26,444 nt of DNA from a virus, in IMG/VR virus record IMGVR_UViG_3300025132_000244, positions 1-26,444 of that record; one strand, given 5' to 3'. Below the pieces are notes generated by a model that searched no databases, was not told the DNA's origin, and saw only the letters and a program-made list of their open reading frames with translations. The translations under genes were made by a program, and so were the position numbers. The number at the start of each line of letters is the position of its first letter. The stretch's first letter is position 1. This document shows positions 17,233 to 22,783 of this stretch, piece after piece.

Positions 17233-17820
17233 CTATGCTCCCAATGTGTCAGACGTAAACCTGTCGCCACTCAGCAGGGTGCGAGACCCCAGCCTACGCA
17301 TACCGGCGAGGCGACGCCGCCGGTTCTCGGCTTCAATCTGTTGCGCCAGTGCAGAGCGGCGCACAACAGGTGGACCTGCCGGCGCTTCTGCTTCTGACTG
17401 TGATGCAGCCTGCTGCGCACCAGTGCCACCACCATCATCGTCACTTTGATCACCCTGACGCGGCCTGCCAGTGTAGCGGCCATCACGCATGACGCCGATC
17501 ACCACGCCGTTTTCGCGAACAGGTGTGCCGCCAGCCTCAAGACCCTCGATAATCTTTTTACGGGTGAACGACCCAAGGCCAGTCATCAAGCCTGCTATCA
17601 GGCTTGGCACCTTGGGCATGCTTGCCTGCGACTGCTCCTCACGCTGTTGCACTTGTTTGACAGCAGCGCGCCTGGAGATGGCACTGTTGAATGACGGCTC
17701 AATGCCGGCGGCCCTAGCCATCCCGCTGTATCTTGCTGCCGCAGCAGATTGTCCGCGAGACAACCCCCTAGACGCCGCCTGTTGCCGCGTTGATGGCTGT
17801 GGCTTAGAAAAATCAACCAT
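17233..17820 (-). CDS. Unknown 195-aa protein with Arg-rich C-terminal LLS...DTLG motif
   Basis: N-terminal 80 residues are Ala/Arg/Gln/Ser-rich and helical (SRGQSAAAARYSGMARAAG), then a Gly/Val segment with ENGVVIGVMRDGRYTGRPRQ, an acidic linker (DQSDDDGGGTG), and a C-terminus RRRRLAGMRRLGSRTLLSG that closes with RFTSDTLGA. The end resembles that of the next upstream 71-aa protein, suggesting a shared C-terminal signal. No enzymatic motif. The stop TAG lies 1 nt before the next ATG, and the start is 3 nt after the previous stop, so it is co-translated with the small-gene cluster. A virion or connector-associated role is likely from position. Confidence 0.66.
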   Translation of the reverse strand: MVDFSKPQPSTRQQAASRGLSRGQSAAAARYSGMARAAGIEPSFNSAISRRAAVKQVQQREEQSQASMPKVPSLIAGLMTGLGSFTRKKIIEGLEAGGTPVRENGVVIGVMRDGRYTGRPRQGDQSDDDGGGTGAQQAASQSEAEAPAGPPVVRRSALAQQIEAENRRRRLAGMRRLGSRTLLSGDRFTSDTLGA

Positions 17821-17823
17821 ATC

Positions 17824-18039
17824 CTACCCCAGTGTCTCTTTGATGCCCATCTCGGCGTTCTCTCGCTCTGGCGACAGCAACGCGCGACGGCCACCAATCA
17901 TGCGCGCACGACGACGCGCCGCTATCTGCGCCAACTTCTGACGCTCTTGCTCATCCAGGCGCGCCTCTTGCTTCTCCTGCGCCTCAGTAATCTCTGGATC
18001 TGGTGGCGGCGGGGATGGCGCGCGAATCAAACTACCCAT
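17824..18039 (-). CDS. Small Pro/Arg-rich protein, 71 aa, unknown
   Basis: Opens MGSLIRAPSPPPPDPEITEA, continues as a charged helix (QEKQEARLDEQERQKLAQIA) and ends RRRARMIGGRRALLSPERE with a final KETLG. Short proteins that start MGSLFxAPxPPxPP, have a charged helix, and end in an Arg/Gly-rich segment are common next to terminase or portal genes in podoviruses and probably act in head-tail assembly; T7 gp7.3 has a comparable Arg/Gly-rich end. Start supported by GAGG 8 nt upstream. The ATG shares 1 nt with the previous stop (TAATG). Confidence 0.7.
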   Translation of the reverse strand: MGSLIRAPSPPPPDPEITEAQEKQEARLDEQERQKLAQIAARRRARMIGGRRALLSPERENAEMGIKETLG

Positions 18040-18500
18040 TAAAAGTACCTCGCAAACATCATATAGTCGGCACTGTCAGCACCGTAGTGCCGCAGGACGC
18101 CCTCACGTTGGAACTTTAACGCATCAGCCCAACGCATGGCAAGGTCATGTTGCGTGTTTACAGTGGCTTGCAACCGTTTCAGTTTCTCTTGGGATGCAAT
18201 GTGGTTGATATGTCGTTGTGCGCCCCTCGTCAGCGCAACCGAATGCGATGCAACCTGGTTGCTTGTCAGCATCCACATCTCGGCAACCTGGTGCCACAGT
18301 TTCACATAACCAAAACAGCAAATGATCTTGCCGCCGGCCATCGCCGTCTGCGCATTGCCGGTGGCCTGGTACTGGCGCAGCATGTCCCGAAAATTAGGCA
18401 CAGACCGAAAATACTGCGCATCGAACTCCCGCAGCTCCATAGCGTAGGCATGGCCCCAGTGGAATGGCACAAAGCTAATCCGAGGATTGCTGGTGATCAT
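18039..18500 (-). CDS. T7 gp13-like / GNAT-fold protein, 153 aa
   Basis: Contains the layout of T7 gp13-type proteins, which have an acetyltransferase-like (GNAT) fold: an N-terminal strand with FVPFHWGHAYAMELREFDAQ, a central GKIICCFGYVKLWHQVAEMW (the strand pair where GNATs bind cofactor), then the long helix AQRHINHIASQEKLKRLQAT and a closing block ADALKFQREGVLRHYGADSA ending in DYMMFARYF. Whether it acetylates anything is unknown; T7 gp13 is needed for assembly of the internal core but is not itself a major virion component. Unlike T7, the gene is beside the large terminase rather than next to gp14. The start shares 1 nt with the terminase stop. Confidence 0.8.
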   Translation of the reverse strand: MITSNPRISFVPFHWGHAYAMELREFDAQYFRSVPNFRDMLRQYQATGNAQTAMAGGKIICCFGYVKLWHQVAEMWMLTSNQVASHSVALTRGAQRHINHIASQEKLKRLQATVNTQHDLAMRWADALKFQREGVLRHYGADSADYMMFARYF

Positions 18501-20053
18501 CAGAACACGCTGAAGTCTGTGTTGGCCTTGAGCTGCTTGAACTGATTGCTGAACTGGCTATTGCGCGTGATTGCCCTCACCTCGCCGGCACCCAGCATCA
18601 AGTACGCAAACGCATCGCCAACGTGGCTATGCTCGTTCTTATTAGGCGCATCCCTGAACCGCTCATAGCCGGCACCCACAGCAATGCGCTTGAAGTGATA
18701 GCCGCCAGCCAGCGACTTGCGGGTGCGGGTACATTTGTTATCCACCACCAGGCCAGCCTTGCCGTCGATCATCCGGTTCATCGGCATAGCACCGGCCTCA
18801 CGCCGCACCATAAAGTCATTGCTGCTAGTCGGCCTGGCATGCAAGCCCAGCGTCCGCATATGCTCAAACGCCGTCACCTCAAAGATCTCGTCGCGCTTGA
18901 CGCCGGCTGGGTCGCCCCAGATCAACACATCCGACTTCGGGAAGTGCTGCTGCAAGTCAGCCACTAGGTGATGACAGAACCGCTCCAGGCCCATGTCAAA
19001 CGCCACCAACTCATGCACCACATGCCACCTGCCGTTCTGCATCTTCTGACCAAACACAGCCGCAGGCGTCAAACCAAAGTCCAACCCGATATGCACCGGC
19101 CAGCCTGGCTCTATCGACACATCGCCAGACATGACACTGTCACTAAACTCAGGCCACACAGGCTTGCCGTCCTGCACATAGACATACTGCGCGCCGGCAT
19201 AACACTGGATCCAATCCAGCGACTTGCCAGCCAACTGCTGCTCGTAATAACCAACAGGCAAGTTGCCCACATTCTCGGCTATCGGATTGTTGACCCAGTG
19301 CTTGCCCGCCGCAAAAATATTGTCCTCATGCTCGGCTGTAGCCTCAACAACACCGCCTGGCTGCTTGTAAAACTTCCAAGGGTACTTGCCCCTGATCGGG
19401 TTCTTCTCAGCCAAGCCTGGCCACCAGTGATCCGAATCCATCGGGTTGGTGGACATCCAAACACCGCGCCAGGTACAGCCGCCATTGGCCTTGGTCGGGT
19501 AACGACCCACGCGGCTGGTCAAACCATCCACCACAGCCTTCGGCAACTCCCGCGCCTCATCAATAAAGCCGCCGGTCAACTCCAAAGACAACAGCTTGCG
19601 CACATCCCTGGGCTGATCTAACGCCAGAAAGATCACCTCACAGTCAACACCAGCGGCACCATCACGCGGCGGCAACTTAATATGATGCGTGATAGGCGGC
19701 GACCAGCGCATCGGCCCCCAAACATTCTCAGGGAAGATCTCCTGCCACGTCTTGATCGTCGTGGTCCGCAACTCAGGGTAGCTGTTCCTGATCACCGCAA
19801 ACCGCGTATAGCGCACATTATCAATCGGCGACGGCTCCTGCTTCACAGCCCTCAACATCACCTCGGCCAACGACGCAAAAGTCTTGCCAGAACCAACCGG
19901 ACCCATCAAACCGCGCACAAAACTATCATCATTCAAAAACTGCCAGACAGTCGGACTGCTCGAAAAATCAAGGTTCAAGCCAGCCAACGCCTCAGTCGTT
20001 GGCTGCTTGCGCCGACGCGGTGATACATCAGTCGCCCTACTTGCTCTCGCCAT
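18500..20053 (-). CDS. terL: Terminase large subunit (packaging ATPase and nuclease)
   Basis: 517 aa from ATG 20053, chosen because GGAGG lies 9 nt upstream; ATG 20059 and a TTG at 20071 are in frame but too close to or before that site. Walker A GPVGSGKT at residues 51-58, Walker B FIDEA at 163-167, coupling motif STNP near 201. The nuclease part has HIGLDFGLTPA (Asp about 325), IWGDPAG (Asp about 381) and HVGDAFAYLML (Asp about 480), the three acidic residues of the RNase H-like headful or cos cutter. All key residues are present, so it should be active. It overlaps the small-subunit gene by 17 nt. Confidence 0.95.
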   Translation of the reverse strand: MARASRATDVSPRRRKQPTTEALAGLNLDFSSSPTVWQFLNDDSFVRGLMGPVGSGKTFASLAEVMLRAVKQEPSPIDNVRYTRFAVIRNSYPELRTTTIKTWQEIFPENVWGPMRWSPPITHHIKLPPRDGAAGVDCEVIFLALDQPRDVRKLLSLELTGGFIDEARELPKAVVDGLTSRVGRYPTKANGGCTWRGVWMSTNPMDSDHWWPGLAEKNPIRGKYPWKFYKQPGGVVEATAEHEDNIFAAGKHWVNNPIAENVGNLPVGYYEQQLAGKSLDWIQCYAGAQYVYVQDGKPVWPEFSDSVMSGDVSIEPGWPVHIGLDFGLTPAAVFGQKMQNGRWHVVHELVAFDMGLERFCHHLVADLQQHFPKSDVLIWGDPAGVKRDEIFEVTAFEHMRTLGLHARPTSSNDFMVRREAGAMPMNRMIDGKAGLVVDNKCTRTRKSLAGGYHFKRIAVGAGYERFRDAPNKNEHSHVGDAFAYLMLGAGEVRAITRNSQFSNQFKQLKANTDFSVF

Positions 20054-20441
20054 CGCCATCAACCTCCACAATGCTAGCCTTCGGCCCCGTAATATTAATC
20101 CCTATCATGCTCGGCTTCGAGCTGTTCGCGTCAGGCTCCAACAAGCCGCGATGCTTCGCCAACAGACGCAACGCCGACAACTTATCGTGCATCTCAACCT
20201 CAATCACATTGCCAAACTGATTCGGCGTTACCTTCACCTTCTTCACACTGCGCTTGGCCCTGGCCGGCAACTCATCACTCGGCGTCAACGTCACCTGGCC
20301 CATCGCATCCCACTGAATAACATCAGTGGCCTCGCCAGACGCAATCGCCTCCAGCTCCTGCACAACCGCCTCGCGGCGCTCCGCTTCCCGCGCCTCCAAA
20401 TCAACACGCCGCTGCCTAACCGTCGGTCTTTTGTCGCTCAT
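20037..20441 (-). CDS. terS: Terminase small subunit
   Basis: 134 aa from ATG 20441 (MSDKRPTVRQRR), supported by GGAG 7 nt upstream; the frame extends to 20468 with a weaker start. A basic, helical N-terminal region (LEAREAERREAVVQELEAI) is followed by a beta segment and EMHDKLSALRLLAKHRGLL, the C-terminal helix pattern of the Terminase_2 small subunits, which recognise the packaging site and stimulate the large subunit. The last part (IGINITGPKASIVEVDGDGE) is a typical short acidic tail. It directly precedes the large subunit and overlaps it, as expected for a packaging pair. Confidence 0.85.
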   Translation of the reverse strand: MSDKRPTVRQRRVDLEAREAERREAVVQELEAIASGEATDVIQWDAMGQVTLTPSDELPARAKRSVKKVKVTPNQFGNVIEVEMHDKLSALRLLAKHRGLLEPDANSSKPSMIGINITGPKASIVEVDGDGESK

Positions 20442-20697
20442 GCAAACACTCCGATCCTGTCGCCGCATACCCCGCCAGATCTACCCAGCTATCCTGATGG
20501 TCCGCGTTCTCAGCCAGCCGCGAAATCTTCATCGCCGCCAAACACAACGCAACCTGCTCCGGCGTAAACTCTACACCCATGATCGCCGTCCACATAACAG
20601 CAATCCTCTCATGGTTCTGCCAGGGCGTACCATACGCCTCACCGCGCTGCTGCACCGCAACCATCGCTGCCTCTAACAAATCAAGTCTGTTCATCAT
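20416..20697 (-). CDS. DUF6378-like phage protein, 93 aa
   Basis: The pattern LEAAMVAVQQRGEAYGTPWQ followed by NHERIAVMWTAIMGVEFTPE, QVALCLAAMKISRLAENADH and DSWVDLAGYAATGSECL fits DUF6378, a family of short phage proteins whose HxD / DSxxDxAGY positions resemble an all-alpha nucleotide pyrophosphohydrolase (MazG/dUTPase-like) arrangement. If so, the substrate would be a nucleotide, but activity is not established for the family as far as I know. Start ATG at 20697 (another at 20694), with AGG just upstream. It overlaps the terminase small-subunit start by 26 nt. Confidence 0.75.
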   Translation of the reverse strand: MMNRLDLLEAAMVAVQQRGEAYGTPWQNHERIAVMWTAIMGVEFTPEQVALCLAAMKISRLAENADHQDSWVDLAGYAATGSECLHERQKTDG

Positions 20698-20702
20698 CAC
20701 AC

Positions 20703-21245
20703 CTACACTATCCAATTAATCCTCGGCTTCAACTTGAGACTGCCAAGCGGCTTGTCCCAAACAAACCACGCATAAGCCGTCGTGCCAGTCGATGTCGGCT
20801 CACCATCGCCGCGCCATATCGTCAGACGCTGGCTAAATACATGCACCCTGGCCGGCGGGTGGTTCGCAAACAACCGCTCGTGCCGGCCAACGCCCTCCAA
20901 AAAACTGAGGCGCAACAGCCAAGCATGGTGCCGGACGCCGAGGTCAATCGCATGCTGGATGAACTGCTCGGCCAACTTATAGGGCGGGTTGGTCACCAAG
21001 GTGGTCACAGGGCCATGCACCTCCGGCAGGCTCGTCTCCATCAGGAAGTCTACGCCAGACTTGCAGTAGCCGTAGTCGTTCAGATCCGACGCAATGATGC
21101 TGTGGCCGGCTTCGCGCAACACCTCACACAGAGCGCCATCGCCGGCAGCAGGCTCCCAGATCACGCCGTCAAACCGCTCCACCTCCAGCAGCTTGCGCGT
21201 GGCTTCAGGCGGTGTCGGGTACCAGTCGTCCTTCTGCCGGTTCAT
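20703..21245 (-). CDS. DNA amino-methyltransferase-like protein (NPPY type)
   Basis: 180 aa. DWYPTPPEATRKLLEVERFD opens the protein, SAM-binding motif I is WEPAAGDGALCEVL (residues about 30-43), the acidic residue after strand 2 is in IIASDLNDYG, and the catalytic motif IV is TNPPY (85-89). NPPY marks methyltransferases that act on exocyclic amino groups, usually adenine N6 or cytosine N4. There is no separate target-recognition domain, so the specificity cannot be read. No restriction enzyme lies beside it, so it is more likely protection from host restriction or a marker of phage DNA than a restriction-modification pair. The ATG has only a modest ribosome-binding site. Confidence 0.85.
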   Translation of the reverse strand: MNRQKDDWYPTPPEATRKLLEVERFDGVIWEPAAGDGALCEVLREAGHSIIASDLNDYGYCKSGVDFLMETSLPEVHGPVTTLVTNPPYKLAEQFIQHAIDLGVRHHAWLLRLSFLEGVGRHERLFANHPPARVHVFSQRLTIWRGDGEPTSTGTTAYAWFVWDKPLGSLKLKPRINWIV

Positions 21246-21395
21246 TGCGTGCGCCTGTTGTGACGAAAATTTTGTGTGAGACCCCTATAGATATAGAGAG
21301 AGGGGCAGGGGGCAAGGGGTCGTCGCTGGCCTGTGGCCCACCGCAGAAGTGAATCTGTGCCGGCTGTACAAAAGCAAACCAGCGTATGCGTCGCG
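21246..21395 (-). promoter_or_regulatory. 150-bp gap between early and late blocks: promoter-like TATAGGGG and terminator-like hairpin
   Basis: No start codon worth using is present on the minus strand here. At its right edge GATGCGT-AGCGCG-ACGCAT forms a 6-bp stem (21386-21403) overlapping the stop of the winged-helix gene, followed by a T-rich stretch, a weak terminator. Nearer the methyltransferase the minus strand reads CTATATCTATAGGGGTCTC (21296-21278), preceded by a pyrimidine-rich run; it looks like a -10 region or the initiation part of a T7-type promoter (CTATAGGG). Outer GACCCC/GGGGTC arms (21314-21319 and 21280-21285) could also fold it. Evidence for a promoter is position and sequence only. 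Confidence 0.4.
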
Positions 21396-22106
21396 CTACG
21401 CATCTGCCAGGCTCCGCGCTACGTCAGCAAGGGCCGGCACCCCTGCCCTCTTGGCAAGAGCTGCGCTGCACACAGCCAGCGTCTGCGCATGCACAGCCTC
21501 TGCGGTGTAGCCCTCAACAGCCAGGCGGTGTGCCTGCGTGATCTCGTTGTCGAACAGGCGCACCTGGCCTGTCGCCTGCTGCACTGCGCGGATGTAATGG
21601 TGACAGATCTCTGCCGCTGTTAACTGGATTTCGGTTAACTTTGCCTCGCCCTGGCCGCCCAAGCCTTGCGTGTAAGAGAGCGATTGTCTATCCCCCAGAC
21701 CCCCTGTTCCTTCCGGCATATCGTCATCTTGATCACGCACGAGCTGTAGTGGCTTGGCAATGTGTACATCCTCAAACGTGGGCAGTGGCTCGTCACCGTC
21801 CCACAGCACTTGGTATCTGTTGCTCTTCCAGCCTGTCACGGTCTCTTGGTAATCCTTTGGCTGTAGCTGTCTGACGTACTTGTAACGCTTCAGCCGCTTC
21901 ATGGCATCGTGTACGCTCTTTCGCTCTGCGTAGCCGCTGACCTCACACAGTGTGACCATTGACGGCCAGCACACTCCGGCTCTGTTGGTGAACGCACACA
22001 GCGCACCCAGGACACGCAGCTCACGTTCTTTGAGCTGGCGGTCAGCAAACGCTCTCATTGGCATGACTGACCAGGGTCGTTTGTTTTCAGAAAGGGATAG
22101 TGTCAT
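21396..22106 (-). CDS. Winged-helix replication-initiator-like protein
   Basis: About 236 aa. Residues about 10-81 contain a helix-turn-helix of the HTH_36/replication-protein type: PMRAFADRQLKERELRVLGA, LCAFTNRAGVCWPSMVTLCE and VSGYAERKSVHDAMKRLKRY. Such domains occur in plasmid and phage initiators (lambda O and RepA-like). A polar linker follows and a helical Ala-rich C-terminal part (HAQTLAVCSAALAKRAGVPA). It lies downstream of the repeat-rich region near 22657-22783, which could be its binding site. The start is uncertain: ATG 22106 has GAG 7 nt upstream, ATG 22118 has none, and both overlap the end of the previous gene. Transcription regulator is the alternative. Confidence 0.72.
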   Translation of the reverse strand: MTLSLSENKRPWSVMPMRAFADRQLKERELRVLGALCAFTNRAGVCWPSMVTLCEVSGYAERKSVHDAMKRLKRYKYVRQLQPKDYQETVTGWKSNRYQVLWDGDEPLPTFEDVHIAKPLQLVRDQDDDMPEGTGGLGDRQSLSYTQGLGGQGEAKLTEIQLTAAEICHHYIRAVQQATGQVRLFDNEITQAHRLAVEGYTAEAVHAQTLAVCSAALAKRAGVPALADVARSLADA

Positions 22107-22656
22107 TGAGGATCTCATCCATGTCTGTCTTTGGTTTGATGTCTTCGATCACGGCACCTGGGAATGTATCTTTGACGATCTCAAGCAGTGGTGCTTTGTC
22201 TGCTGCCATCTTGGCAATCATCATTGCCAGCTCTTCTGCTGAGTACACGACCAGATCACGGTTCTCTCTTTTGACCTTTGCCACATCGTAGCTTGTCCTG
22301 ACGACGGCCAGCACTTTGCCATCAGGCATGACGGCTTCGATGTAGTCACCTGACAGTGGCTCGTGTCCATTGTTGATTGCAGCTTGCTCCAGTGCAGCCA
22401 GCCCTCTCTTTGTGACATCGACCTGGTGTTCCACATCGACGCGGTCATCGATAGCTTTGTTGAGCTTATCCATCTGCGCCTCGAACCTTTCACGCAGATT
22501 CTGACCTGCAAGCCAGGGCAATCTATCCACGCCCCACTTCATCTCCATCTTGGTCACTGCTTCATCGTAATCATGTAACGCCTGTTGCATTCGACGCTCG
22601 GCAGCTTCACTTGGCGCAAGATACGCCTTGCTAGGTTTCTTTGGTCTCTTCGCCAT
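22087..22656 (-). CDS. Unknown 189-aa protein ending in an SSB-like tip (NDTIPF)
   Basis: Start ATG 22656 (MAKRPKKPSKAYLAPSEAAE) has a perfect GGAGG 5 nt upstream, so the longer frame to 22725 through the repeats is rejected. Residues about 17-100 are helical and charged, probably a coiled coil (RFEAQMDKLNKAIDDRVDVE); then a small beta segment (EAVMPDGKVLAVVRTSYDVA) and a helical part. The very end, MDEILNDTIPF, resembles the acidic Ile-Pro-Phe tip with which bacterial SSB recruits DNA repair and replication proteins. Position between origin-like repeats and the winged-helix gene suggests a replication accessory role. No known family was recognised. Confidence 0.68.
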   Translation of the reverse strand: MAKRPKKPSKAYLAPSEAAERRMQQALHDYDEAVTKMEMKWGVDRLPWLAGQNLRERFEAQMDKLNKAIDDRVDVEHQVDVTKRGLAALEQAAINNGHEPLSGDYIEAVMPDGKVLAVVRTSYDVAKVKRENRDLVVYSAEELAMMIAKMAADKAPLLEIVKDTFPGAVIEDIKPKTDMDEILNDTIPF

Positions 22657-22783
22657 TCTATCCTCCAGGTGTGATGTGATCACTATGTGATGAGGTGATC
22701 CCTTATAGGGGATCACATCACACACATATGTGATGGTCGCATGTGATCACTATGTGATAGGTATGTGATGACACTATATCTCA
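22657..22783. repeat. Dense GTGAT/ATCAC repeat array (candidate origin or operator)
   Basis: Thirteen half-sites fall in 127 bp: GTGAT at 22671, 22676, 22687, 22695, 22730, 22743, 22754 and 22765, and ATCAC at 22679, 22712, 22717, 22746 and 22783. Three copies at 22743, 22754 and 22765 repeat every 11 bp. The 18-mer ATGTGATCACTATGTGAT occurs twice exactly (22674-22691 and 22741-22758). There are palindromes GTGATCAC (twice), GTGATCCC-TTATAG-GGGATCAC (22695-22716) and ATCACA-CACATA-TGTGAT (22717-22734). The array fills the whole gap between the primase-helicase stop and the next ribosome-binding site. Iterons of a replication origin or binding sites of a repressor are the two readings. Confidence 0.9.

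Noticed and set aside
18968-19621. 217-aa plus-strand frame opposite the large terminase
   Set aside because: Antisense to an intact terminase with all motifs; His/Arg/Leu-rich shadow composition.
19884-20567. 227-aa plus-strand frame opposite the terminase genes
   Set aside because: It lies antisense to two well-supported genes, has no recognisable domain, and is Arg/His/Leu/Pro-rich as expected of a shadow frame in GC-rich DNA.
22657-22725. N-terminal extension of the 189-aa protein through the repeat array
   Set aside because: The internal ATG has GGAGG at ideal spacing; the extension is only a reading of the repeats.
22657-22783. CRISPR array
   Set aside because: Units are 5-18 bp, mixed in orientation, without uniform repeat length or spacers and without cas genes.
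22671-22783. CRP/FNR binding sites (TGTGA-N6-TCACA)
   Set aside because: The half-sites are similar, but most are in the wrong relative orientation or spacing, and the 11-bp phasing is not explained by CRP.
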